Assembly: GCA_964573145.1 (NCBI GenBank)
Contig: CAZNIM010000001.1
Span: 1-52,762 of the forward strand
Length of the DNA: 52,762 nt
Direction of reading: 5' to 3'
From: PWPS01 sp964573145
Lineage (GTDB): Bacteria; Patescibacteriota; Minisyncoccia; Minisyncoccales; PWPS01
Shown piece by piece: positions 8,805 to 15,516 of the stretch. The position numbers were made by a program, and so were the translations under genes. Position 1 is the stretch's first letter; each line of letters opens with the position of its first letter. Below the pieces are notes generated by a model. That model saw only the letters and a list, made by a program, of their open reading frames with translations. It made no database searches and was not told where the DNA came from.

Positions 8805-9693
8805 AATTAAAAGCAGGGAAGACTTCAATATTGAGATGCCGGTGGAAGGTATCTTCAATTCTTCCACCGATATTTTCGGATTGGTTTCCGGAGCGAAAAA
8901 AGCGGTTTATCTGACTCTTGATAATGATAAAGTTGAAAAATTTTTAGAAGTATTGAATTATTTCGGACCCGACAAGGAATTTAAAATTGTAGAGGCTCCG
9001 GATAGAGATTGGATATACAGGCTTGACGGCAACAGAGAAAAGAGACACCTCTTTATCGGTGAGGATTACGATCATTTGTTGAAATTGAAAAATGCTTTTG
9101 ATTATGATTTTAGTGGTGTTTCGCATCAAGAAATCGGAGTTTTACTTTCTTATCCGAAGTGTTGCGCGAGCAGAAAGGATTATATGATTGATATAAAAAG
9201 TTATTTTCCCGAAAATCCGTATAAGATAAATTTTTTGATGAATAATTTTCATATTAAATCAGATTCCAATATCTTTCTGTTTTCTCACCATCCTTGCTCT
9301 CATCAGTGTAAAGAGACTCTTGAATACTCCAAAAAAGTATATGAGTGGCTGGATCGATTTCCGGAGATAAAAAAGAAGATCGGCACCCTGCTCAAGCTTC
9401 CGGTAGCTTATCTTTTTCCGGAGATGAAAAATCATCGAGCTCTCAGTGTCGGAATCGCCTACGTCTTTAAAGGGCATTATGAGGAAGAAGGGTTGATGAG
9501 TTATGATGATCTTTATTATTTTACAAAATTTGCGGATGATATAACCGACACCGAAGAAGCCGAAGATTTACTTGAAAAATTCAAATTGGGAAACAAGCTC
9601 AAAGTCGGAAAGAGTAAAATTGAAATATTTGAGGAAGATGAACTTAAAGAAACGATAGAAAATGAAAGACTGATACTTGTAAACCCGCAATAA
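8791..9693 (+). CDS. DUF483-like protein with Cys/His clusters
   Basis: A 300-residue soluble protein starting inside the last codons of dnaX; ATG 8791 and 8794 are both possible. The middle holds EIGVLLSYPKCCASRKD followed about 30 residues later by FLFSHHPCSHQCKETL. I recognise this paired pattern from DUF483-type proteins, which have no established function. The vicinal CC and the HHPCSHQC cluster look like a metal or redox site; that is inference. Coupling to dnaX does not by itself imply a role in replication. Confidence 0.6.
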   Translation: MMSFKIKSREDFNIEMPVEGIFNSSTDIFGLVSGAKKAVYLTLDNDKVEKFLEVLNYFGPDKEFKIVEAPDRDWIYRLDGNREKRHLFIGEDYDHLLKLKNAFDYDFSGVSHQEIGVLLSYPKCCASRKDYMIDIKSYFPENPYKINFLMNNFHIKSDSNIFLFSHHPCSHQCKETLEYSKKVYEWLDRFPEIKKKIGTLLKLPVAYLFPEMKNHRALSVGIAYVFKGHYEEEGLMSYDDLYYFTKFADDITDTEEAEDLLEKFKLGNKLKVGKSKIEIFEEDELKETIENERLILVNPQ

Positions 9694-9695
9694 TG

Positions 9696-9723
9696 TTGAT
9701 TTTTATTCGAATTAAGTTATAAT
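9696..9723 (+). promoter_or_regulatory. Promoter of tRNA-Gln
   Basis: TTGATT (9696-9701) and TATAAT (9718-9723) with a 16-bp spacer, placed 11 bp before the tRNA 5' end. Confidence 0.8.
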
Positions 9724-9734
9724 CACTTAGAAAT

Positions 9735-9805
9735 TGCGGGATGGTGTAATGGTAACACGCTTGGTTTTGGTCCAAGTAATCCAGGTTCGAGTCCTGGTCC
9801 CGCAG
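9735..9805 (+). tRNA. tRNA-Gln (anticodon TTG)
   Basis: The cloverleaf folds completely. The acceptor stem is TGCGGGA (9735-9741) with TCCCGCA (9798-9804). The D stem is GTG/CAC, the anticodon stem CTTGG/CCAAG with loop TTTTGGT and anticodon TTG at 9767-9769, and the T arm CCAGG-TTCGAGT-CCTGG. The discriminator base is G9805. The following bases are CAT, so CCA is not encoded and must be added by a nucleotidyltransferase. Confidence 0.97.
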
Positions 9806-9808
9806 CAT

Positions 9809-9845
9809 AAAAAGAAAAAACTCCGTCAGGGGTTTTTCTTTTTAT
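9809..9845 (+). terminator. Terminator of tRNA-Gln
   Basis: A run of A with one G, then CTCC, loop GTCA, GGGG and TTTTTCTTTTT forms a long hairpin with a T-rich 3' arm directly after the tRNA. Its 3' part is included in the first copy of the 81-bp repeat. Confidence 0.85.
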
Positions 9846-9897
9846 TTGTGGGCTGTGTGCGAGAAGCTGCGCTACCGAATTGCGACGACCCGAGCTC
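9817..9897. repeat. 81-bp direct repeat, copy 1
   Basis: This segment is identical base for base to 10001-10081. It begins with the core of the tRNA terminator hairpin and continues through a GC-richer stretch ending CGACGACCCGAGCTC. Copy-to-copy offset is 184 bp. No credible protein is encoded. The composition is more GC-rich than the surrounding DNA. Confidence 0.97.
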
Positions 9898-9918
9898 AGT
9901 GCGAGGGGAGGACGGCAA

Positions 9919-9954
9919 TGCCTTCGGGCAACTCATTCGAGCCCGGTCCCGCAG
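9919..9954 (+). other. tRNA 3'-end fragment and competing hairpins between the repeats
   Basis: Bases 9936-9954 (TTCGAGCCCGGTCCCGCAG) closely match the T-loop, 3' T-stem strand, acceptor 3' strand and discriminator of the tRNA-Gln just upstream (9786-9805), with one base missing and one changed. The 5' half of a tRNA is absent. Immediately before it, TGCC-TTCG-GGCA (9919-9930) forms a UUCG-capped hairpin, which is mutually exclusive with CGGGC (9925-9929) pairing to GCCCG (9941-9945). It may be a duplicated and decayed tRNA gene or an old recombination junction. Confidence 0.65.
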
Positions 9955-10000
9955 CTCTTCAAAAACTCTTAAAGCATTGATTATTTTAGGTTGCCTGTTC

Positions 10001-10081
10001 AAAACTCCGTCAGGGGTTTTTCTTTTTATTTGTGGGCTGTGTGCGAGAAGCTGCGCTACCGAATTGCGACGACCCGAGCTC
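10001..10081. repeat. 81-bp direct repeat, copy 2
   Basis: Exact second copy of 9817-9897. The terminator-like CTCC-GTCA-GGGG hairpin with its T-run is kept, while the flanks differ: C before it and GCAAAACC after it. The 300 bases between the tRNA and the minus-strand gene hold only these repeats, the tRNA fragment and two terminators. Confidence 0.97.
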
Positions 10082-10090
10082 GCAAAACCA

Positions 10091-10118
10091 AGAAAAAAAG
10101 AGAGGGTTATCCTCTCTT
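10091..10118 (-). terminator. Terminator of the minus-strand gene at 10107-10562
   Basis: On the minus strand AAGAGAGG, loop ATAAC and CCTCTCTT are followed by a run of T. The stem begins before the gene's stop codon and the TAA lies in the loop, so terminator and coding end overlap. Confidence 0.85.
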
Positions 10119-10562
10119 GTTGATTTTATCTTTAAAGGTCATAATGTCTTTTTCCACCGTTCGTGGACAAATTTTCAAATCTCTAAACCAATAAATTATC
10201 GGGATGTAGCTTCTTCGATTATCAAGCTTTAATCGTACTTTTATTTCCTTCGAGTCTATCTTCGGGAAAATAACGTCGAATTTTAATGGGTCGTTTTTGT
10301 AAAAAACTATTAGATGAAAGTCTTTTTCCGGATTTTCAGATCCGGGATTGAGTGATCCGATAGGAACAATAATTCTATCGACATCGATTATCTGGTAGAA
10401 ATTTTCCTTCAAAATTTTTTTTACTTTTTTTAAAGATCTATGCGATACCGGCATCTCCCTCTTTCTGATTAAAAGCCTTCCCAATTTATTCCTCCAAACG
10501 GTTTGAAGAAATATCTCTACTATACGATCTATAATTACCTCCTCAATTTCAGTTATCAGCAT
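10107..10562 (-). CDS. Hypothetical protein, 151 residues
   Basis: No family recognised. The protein is soluble with an alpha-rich N-terminal half (basic around residues 24-55) and a beta-rich C-terminal half containing IIVPIGSLNPGSENP and FHLIVFYKNDPLKFDVIFP. The start is supported by a near-perfect Shine-Dalgarno, AAAGGAGGTG, five bases before the ATG, and by a good promoter (TTTACA, 16 bp, TATAAT). It is monocistronic, with its own terminator. The strong signals suggest that it is well expressed. Confidence 0.8.
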   Translation of the reverse strand: MLITEIEEVIIDRIVEIFLQTVWRNKLGRLLIRKREMPVSHRSLKKVKKILKENFYQIIDVDRIIVPIGSLNPGSENPEKDFHLIVFYKNDPLKFDVIFPKIDSKEIKVRLKLDNRRSYIPIIYWFRDLKICPRTVEKDIMTFKDKINKRG

Positions 10563-10585
10563 AAAGACACCTCCTTTATATTTTT

Positions 10586-10613
10586 ATTATAACACTTAAT
10601 CCTTTTTTGTAAA
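10586..10613 (-). promoter_or_regulatory. Promoter of the 10107-10562 gene
   Basis: Reading the minus strand, TTTACA (10613-10608) and TATAAT (10591-10586) are separated by 16 bp, 23 bp before the ATG. Confidence 0.75.
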
Positions 10614-10632
10614 TATTAAATTCTAATATATC

Positions 10633-10641
10633 TGCTATAAT
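10633..10641 (+). promoter_or_regulatory. Extended -10 promoter of the U32 gene
   Basis: TGCTATAAT fits the extended -10 pattern TGnTATAAT. The ATG at 10652 begins 10 bp after it, so the transcript is probably leaderless. It is divergent from the promoter at 10586-10613. Confidence 0.65.
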
Positions 10642-10651
10642 TTAAAAAATT

Positions 10652-11854
10652 ATGAAAAATAAAAATAAAAAACCGGAATTGATGAGCCCGATAAAAACGA
10701 GAGCGGGCTTGAAGGCGGCGACTCCTTTTGCCGATGCAGTTTATTTCGGAGTTTCCGATCTGAATTTAAGAGCGGGATCCAAAGGGATCGGGACCGAAGA
10801 GTTAGTCGGCTTCGTAAAAGAGTGTCATAGAGAAGAGGTTAAAGCCTACCTGACGGTCAACTCGATTTTATACGACTCGGATTTGAATAATGCGGAGACT
10901 CTTATCCGAAAAGCGAAAGAAGCCGAAGTCGATGCGGTGATAGTGTGGGATCCGGCGGCTATCGAAATAGCTCGAGATGTCGGTGTTGATTTTTTTATCT
11001 CCACCCAAGCGAGTGTTTCCAACTCCAAAGCGGTTGACTTTTATGAGCGGAGCGGAGCAAAAAGAGTGATTTTAGCCAGAGAGCTCAGCTTAAGGCAGAT
11101 CAAAGAGATTAGAAAGAAGACCTCCTTGGAGTTGGAGATTTTTATTCATGGAGCGATGTGTCTTGCAATCTCCGGAAGATGTACTTTGTCCGGGTTTTTT
11201 GAAAACTCTTCGGCTAACAGAGGAGCTTGCAATCAGCTCTGTAGGAGAAGATGGAAAATTGCCGATTCGTCGGGAAACGAAATTGAAACCGATGGTAGAT
11301 ATTATCTCAGCCCGAAAGATATTTGCATGGTGGAGCATATTCCCGAATTAATCGAGGCGGGAGTCGACTCATTCAAGATAGAAGGCAGGCAAAGAAATCC
11401 GAGATACGTAAGAGTGGTTACCGAAATTTACAGAAAAGCGATTGATGATTATTTTTCGGGAAGTTTTTCAAAAGAAAAAGCCAAAAAGTGGAAGGATGAT
11501 TTAAGTGAAGTCTATAACAGAGAATTTTCAACCGGTTTTTATTTCGGAATCCCCGGTCCGGAGGGAATTTCTTTTGATTCATCGGGAAGTGCGGCAACCG
11601 TAAAAAGAGTATTGACCGGTAAGGTGGTTCATTATTACCCCGAACCCGAAGTTGCCGTTTTGAAATTGCAATCGGGATTGTCTCGGGGAGATCGTTTCGT
11701 TATCGAAGGGGAGACCACTTTTTTAGAGGGGCAAGTGGAGTCGATGGAAATTGAAGGAAAAAAGATTGAAAGGGCAAAAAAGGGAGAAGAGATCGGCCTT
11801 AAAGTTTCCGGGAGAGCCAGAGAAGGGGATAATTTTTTCATTCTTTTGGAATAG
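10652..11854 (+). CDS. U32-family protein (collagenase-like peptidase / RNA hydroxylase family)
   Basis: A 400-residue protein of the U32 family. It begins PELMSPIKTRAGLKAAT with a TIM-barrel-like core, and carries the diagnostic IFIHGAMCLAISGRCTLSGF, RGACNQLCRRRW and SFKIEGRQRNPRYV segments. The cysteines in these segments are conserved in the RlhA/TrhP-type members that hydroxylate rRNA or tRNA bases; older annotations call the family peptidases. A C-terminal beta domain (about 310-400) follows. It is monocistronic with an extended -10 promoter and no Shine-Dalgarno. The exact RNA target cannot be read. Confidence 0.9.
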   Translation: MKNKNKKPELMSPIKTRAGLKAATPFADAVYFGVSDLNLRAGSKGIGTEELVGFVKECHREEVKAYLTVNSILYDSDLNNAETLIRKAKEAEVDAVIVWDPAAIEIARDVGVDFFISTQASVSNSKAVDFYERSGAKRVILARELSLRQIKEIRKKTSLELEIFIHGAMCLAISGRCTLSGFFENSSANRGACNQLCRRRWKIADSSGNEIETDGRYYLSPKDICMVEHIPELIEAGVDSFKIEGRQRNPRYVRVVTEIYRKAIDDYFSGSFSKEKAKKWKDDLSEVYNREFSTGFYFGIPGPEGISFDSSGSAATVKRVLTGKVVHYYPEPEVAVLKLQSGLSRGDRFVIEGETTFLEGQVESMEIEGKKIERAKKGEEIGLKVSGRAREGDNFFILLE

Positions 11855-11882
11855 TTGTTATATTTTTCCATTTTGCTATAAT
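11855..11882 (+). promoter_or_regulatory. Probable upstream promoter of the kinase-glycogen region
   Basis: TTGTTA (11855-11860), 16 bp, then TGCTATAAT with its TATAAT at 11877-11882. Transcription from here would give a leader of about 225 bases before the histidine kinase ATG. A second TATAAT at 12051-12056 could start a shorter transcript. Confidence 0.5.
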
Positions 11883-11960
11883 CGAGTAATGGTGAATTTT
11901 TCAAGCAAAGACTCTTCTTGACTGCTATTTTTTAAGGTTCGCTTCGTTCATTTTTTATTC

Positions 11961-12004
11961 GTTCCGGGCAAGCAATTAATTGATTTTATTCGTAAGCCCT
12001 GAAC
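11961..12004 (+). other. Structured leader hairpin upstream of the histidine kinase
   Basis: GTTCCGGGC (11961-11969) can pair with GCCCTGAAC (11996-12004) with one mismatch, enclosing a 26-nt loop that itself holds the palindrome CAATTAATTG. The 261-bp gap 11855-12115 contains no convincing gene; only a ten-codon ATG frame (11889-11921) is present. The stem lacks a T-tract, so it is not a terminator. Confidence 0.4.
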
Positions 12005-12083
12005 AAAAAGGACCGAAAGAAATTAAATGGATTTTTTTCGAGAAGTTGTTTATAATTATCAAGAAGAGTATTTTTCAAAAAAG

Positions 12084-12109
12084 AAGGAGGGATAAATTTG
12101 TTACTCTGA
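12084..12109 (+). promoter_or_regulatory. Strong ribosome-binding site opening a three-codon mini-ORF before the kinase
   Basis: AAGGAGGG (12084-12091) is followed after six bases by TTG TTA CTC TGA (12098-12109). The TTG is in frame with the kinase ATG at 12116 but the TGA interrupts. The same AGGAGGG-six bases-TTG layout starts other genes in this window (30787, 43715, 46979), so this is a genuine start signal spent on a mini-ORF. Confidence 0.55.
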
Positions 12110-12115
12110 AGATTT

Positions 12116-13051
12116 ATGGGTTTTGTAAAGAAGTTGTTGGATGAATTGAATCTGCGCAAGCAGTGCAAAAACTACGGGGTTCCGTTATGGAAATGCCCCC
12201 AGTTTTTGTTTGTTTTTATGGGGCTTATTATAATCGCCACGGTTCTTGTGACTTATTCTTTGGGGGAGGAGGTTTTTGGAGATCCGATTGTGGTGTTAGC
12301 TTTGATAACGGGCGAGGCGATACTGATATTTTTTATCGGTTATGCCGTTATCAGTGGATTTGAAAAATTAGCCGAGGCGAACCGAATGAAAACCGACTTT
12401 GTGGACTTGGTAACTCATCAGCTGCGATCGCCGCTTACTACTCTCAAGTGGGGTTTTGAAGATTTGGGGGACGAGATAGAACTGGATGAAGAGCAGCAGA
12501 AGTACTTTAAAAGCTTGAAAGGAAATATAGAGAAGATGGCCGAAATGGTTAACAATCTCCTTCTGGTTTCCAGAATGGAGCAGAAGGGACACGAATTCGA
12601 GATGGAGAAGTTTCCAATAAAAAAATTGACGGAAGAGGTGCTCGAAGATTATCTGGTTGACAGGAGTAAAAAGCTGAAGATAGAATCGGATTTAAAAACG
12701 GAGACGAAGATTAAAAGTGACCCTTCTCAGGTGGAGATAGTAATGGATAACTTCATATCGAACGCCATAAAGTATACCCAAAAGGGTAAAAAGGTTAATA
12801 TAAGACTTTACGAAGATAAAAAATTTGTCGTTTTCGAAGTTGAAGATCAGGGAATAGGAATTCCCAAAAAAGAACAGAATAAGGTCTTTGAACGATTCGA
12901 GAGGGCCAGTAATGTCGATTTGGTTGAGGAGACCGGATCGGGTCTGGGCCTCTTTTTATCAAAAGAAATAATAGAAAAATTAGGAGGGAAGATCGGCTTT
13001 GACAGTGTGGAAGGAAAGGGTTCCACTTTTTGGTTTAAGTTGCCGAAATAA
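12116..13051 (+). CDS. Sensor histidine kinase with two membrane helices (orphan)
   Basis: A 311-residue kinase. Two hydrophobic segments (about 30-48 and 57-80) with almost no external loop are followed by the HisKA box FVDLVTHQLRSPLTTLKW (phospho-acceptor His101) and an HATPase domain with NFISNAIKYT, DQGIGIP and GSGLGLFLSKEI. No response regulator is adjacent, and the tiny extracellular part argues against a large ligand domain. It sits 33 bp before the glycogen cluster on the same strand, so it may be co-transcribed with it. Start choice is affected by the mini-ORF upstream. Confidence 0.93.
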   Translation: MGFVKKLLDELNLRKQCKNYGVPLWKCPQFLFVFMGLIIIATVLVTYSLGEEVFGDPIVVLALITGEAILIFFIGYAVISGFEKLAEANRMKTDFVDLVTHQLRSPLTTLKWGFEDLGDEIELDEEQQKYFKSLKGNIEKMAEMVNNLLLVSRMEQKGHEFEMEKFPIKKLTEEVLEDYLVDRSKKLKIESDLKTETKIKSDPSQVEIVMDNFISNAIKYTQKGKKVNIRLYEDKKFVVFEVEDQGIGIPKKEQNKVFERFERASNVDLVEETGSGLGLFLSKEIIEKLGGKIGFDSVEGKGSTFWFKLPK

Positions 13052-13084
13052 TTATTAATAATTAAATAATAAGGAGGAGTAGTA

Positions 13085-14293
13085 ATGGATAATTTAAAAG
13101 TACTCATGTTCGGTTGGGAGCTCCCCCCCGAAAATAGTGGAGGGTTGGGGGTAGCTTGCTTGGGACTATCAAAAAAATTAAACGAAAGAGGGATTGATTT
13201 AACTTTTGTCGTCCCCCGAAAGAAGGATTCGATGAAAAGAGATTTTTTCAGACTTCTTTCGGCTGACGTTAAATATAAAGAGATTGAATTCGAATCACCG
13301 ATAACTCCTTATATTACTTGTGAAACCTATAAGAGTGTTTTAAAAGAGGAGAATAATATTTACGGAAAGAATCTTTTTGAGGAGGTTGATAGGTATGAAC
13401 AATGCGCAAAAAAGATCGCCCTTTTTGAGAAATTTGATGTTATTCATGCTCATGATTGGCTTTCTTTCGGGGCGGGAATAGCGGCAAAAAGAATCTCCGG
13501 GAAGCCATTTGTCGCTCATGTTCACGCTACCGAATTTGATCGCGGAGGAGGGGGAAATGTCGATCAGCGGGTTTATCGTCGGGAAAAACGAGGAATGGAA
13601 GAGGCGGATAAGGTTGTTGCCGTCAGTAACTACACCAAGAGAATTATAGTTGAAAAATACGGAATACCGGAAGAAAAAGTGGAGGTAGCTCACAACGGAG
13701 TAGATTTGGAAGAAAAGGTTCCGGGCAGGAGTCTTTTGGATTGTTTTAAAGAAGCCGGTTACAAAATAGTTCTTTTTGTCGGCAGGCTGACTCTGCAAAA
13801 AGGCCCCGATTATTTTTTGGAAGCGGCAAGACAAGTTTGTGAGCACGATGATAATGTGGTTTTCGTAGTTGCCGGTTCCGGTGATATGGAAAGACAGATG
13901 ATTCATCAGGTGGGCCAATTGGGAATTTCGGACCGAGTGATATTTCCGGGTTTTGTCAGGGGAGATGAGCTTCACGGACTATACAAGGCCGCCGATCTTT
14001 TCGTTATGCCCTCGGTTTCCGAACCCTTCGGATTAACTCCGCTCGAATCGATGATAAACGGAACTCCGGTCATGGTTTCCAATCAGTCGGGAGTTTCCGA
14101 AGTTATTCGACACGCCTTAAAAGTTGATTTTTGGGACACCAGAGAGATGGCTAATAAGATCTTAACCACTCTGAATCATCAGTGCCTGGGAGATTGCTTG
14201 GCTCAAGAGGGGAAAAAAGAAGTCAGCTCGATAACTTGGGACTCGGCAACCGATAAATGTATCGAAATTTATAAGTCGCTAATCAAAAAGTAA
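13085..14293 (+). CDS. GT4-type glycosyltransferase, glycogen-synthase-like
   Basis: A 402-residue GT-B enzyme with a strong ribosome site (GGAGGAG) before its ATG. The N-terminal domain opens MFGWELPPENSGGLGVACLGLS, the glycine-rich acceptor loop typical of glycogen/starch synthase-like enzymes, with HAHDWLSFGAGIAA near residue 120. The C-terminal domain has FVGRLTLQKGPDYFLEAA and the donor motif SEPFGLTPLES, the E-x7-E pair. It likely transfers glucose from a nucleotide sugar. It is first in a cluster with GH57, GT3 and GH133 enzymes, so a role in alpha-glucan synthesis is likely; donor and linkage are unproven. Confidence 0.85.
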   Translation: MDNLKVLMFGWELPPENSGGLGVACLGLSKKLNERGIDLTFVVPRKKDSMKRDFFRLLSADVKYKEIEFESPITPYITCETYKSVLKEENNIYGKNLFEEVDRYEQCAKKIALFEKFDVIHAHDWLSFGAGIAAKRISGKPFVAHVHATEFDRGGGGNVDQRVYRREKRGMEEADKVVAVSNYTKRIIVEKYGIPEEKVEVAHNGVDLEEKVPGRSLLDCFKEAGYKIVLFVGRLTLQKGPDYFLEAARQVCEHDDNVVFVVAGSGDMERQMIHQVGQLGISDRVIFPGFVRGDELHGLYKAADLFVMPSVSEPFGLTPLESMINGTPVMVSNQSGVSEVIRHALKVDFWDTREMANKILTTLNHQCLGDCLAQEGKKEVSSITWDSATDKCIEIYKSLIKK

Positions 14294-14295
14294 AG

Positions 14296-15516
14296 ATGCC
14301 ATCAGTCTGTTTCTATTTTCAAGTACATCAACCGTTCAGAGTAAAGAGATACAAATATTTCGATATCGGCCACGATCATGAGTATTTTAACGAATCCGGA
14401 GAGAATGACCTGAACAATGAAAGAATAATGAAGAAGGTGGCTCGTAAATCCTATCTTCCGACCAACAGAGTATTGCTTGAGCTTCTGGAAAAACACCCCG
14501 AATTCAAGGCGACCTTCTCTTTTTCCGGAGTCGCTTTGGAGCAGATGGAGCTTTACTCTCCGGAGACTTTGGAATCCTTCAAGAGACTGGTCGATACCGG
14601 ACGAGTTGAAGTTTTAGCCGAAACTTATTATCACTCTTTATCTTTTTTATATTCAAAAGAAGAATTTCGGAAACAGGTAAAAAAACACGAAAAAAAAGTT
14701 GAAGAGCATTTTGGATGTAAGCCGACGGTTTTTAGATGCACCGAGCTTTCTTACAATAATGATTTAGCCGCCGAGGTGGCCGATATGGGGTATCGAGGAG
14801 TGTTAGCCGAGGGTGTGGATCGGATTTTGGGATGGAGAAGCCCCAACTTCTTATACAAGCCGAAAGGGGCGGATATAAATCTGTTTTTAAAGAATTATCG
14901 ACTTTCCGACGATATAGCTTTTAGATTTTCAAGTAAAAAATGGAAGGAGTATCCGTTAACCGCTCCGAAATTTGCAAGATGGGTTTCGGAGATAAACGGA
15001 AATGGAGAAGTAGTTAATCTCTTCATGGATTATGAGACCTTCGGAGAGCATCAATGGGAATCGACCGGAATATTCGAATTTCTCAAAAAGTTACCGGAAG
15101 AAGTTTTAAAACATCCCGATAATGACTTTTTAACCTTGAGTGAAGCTGCCGACAGATATAGAAGATTCGGAGAGTTGGATATTCCTTATTTTACTTCTTG
15201 GGCCGACACGGAGAGAGATCTCTCGGCCTGGATAGGAAATGCGATGCAGAGAGATATTCTAAACAAGGTTTACAGCTTGGAAGAAGAGGTTCTAAAGACC
15301 GGAGACGAAAGGCTGATAGAAGATTGGCGGCGACTGCAAACTTCGGATCATTTTTATTACGTATCAACTAAAGGGCTCAGTGACGGATCGGTTCACAATT
15401 ACTTTAGCCCTTATGAATCTCCTTATGAAGCATTCATATCTTATGCGAACGCCTTAAGCGATTTCAAATTGCAAGTTAAAAAGAAGAAAAATGAAAAAAG
15501 AGAAGCCAAAGTCTGA
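14296..15516 (+). CDS. GH57 alpha-amylase / glucanotransferase family enzyme
   Basis: A 406-residue GH57 enzyme beginning two bases after the GT4 stop. The family motifs are visible: HQP at 11-13, the nucleophile region VFRCTELSYN (Glu150) and the acid/base region MDYETFGEHQW (Asp245). GH57 covers alpha-amylases, 4-alpha-glucanotransferases and branching enzymes; this length is near the short MJ1611-type amylases. The branching-enzyme-specific C-terminal part is not evident. It overlaps the GT3 gene by 26 bp. A role in trimming or priming glycogen chains in the cytoplasm is inferred; no signal peptide is present. Confidence 0.9.
   Translation: MPSVCFYFQVHQPFRVKRYKYFDIGHDHEYFNESGENDLNNERIMKKVARKSYLPTNRVLLELLEKHPEFKATFSFSGVALEQMELYSPETLESFKRLVDTGRVEVLAETYYHSLSFLYSKEEFRKQVKKHEKKVEEHFGCKPTVFRCTELSYNNDLAAEVADMGYRGVLAEGVDRILGWRSPNFLYKPKGADINLFLKNYRLSDDIAFRFSSKKWKEYPLTAPKFARWVSEINGNGEVVNLFMDYETFGEHQWESTGIFEFLKKLPEEVLKHPDNDFLTLSEAADRYRRFGELDIPYFTSWADTERDLSAWIGNAMQRDILNKVYSLEEEVLKTGDERLIEDWRRLQTSDHFYYVSTKGLSDGSVHNYFSPYESPYEAFISYANALSDFKLQVKKKKNEKREAKV

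Noticed and set aside
9735..9954. Integrated element with tRNA-Gln as attachment site and 9936-9954 as the second att site
   Set aside because: The interval is only about 150 bp and has no integrase or cargo. A small duplication is simpler, although a scar of an old element cannot be excluded.
9734..10232. Open frames of 60-130 codons through the tRNA-Gln and repeat region
   Set aside because: They run through a proven tRNA and two copies of the same repeat, so similar peptides appear twice. No ribosome site or protein-like pattern supports them.
12098..12116. Alternative genetic code with TGA as glycine (as in Gracilibacteria and Absconditabacteria), which would join the mini-ORF to the kinase
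   Set aside because: TGA ends many genes here at well-formed ATGA overlaps (17281, 23876, 30181, 34712, 38713, 40448, 41769, 48480). Reading it as sense would run those genes into their neighbours.
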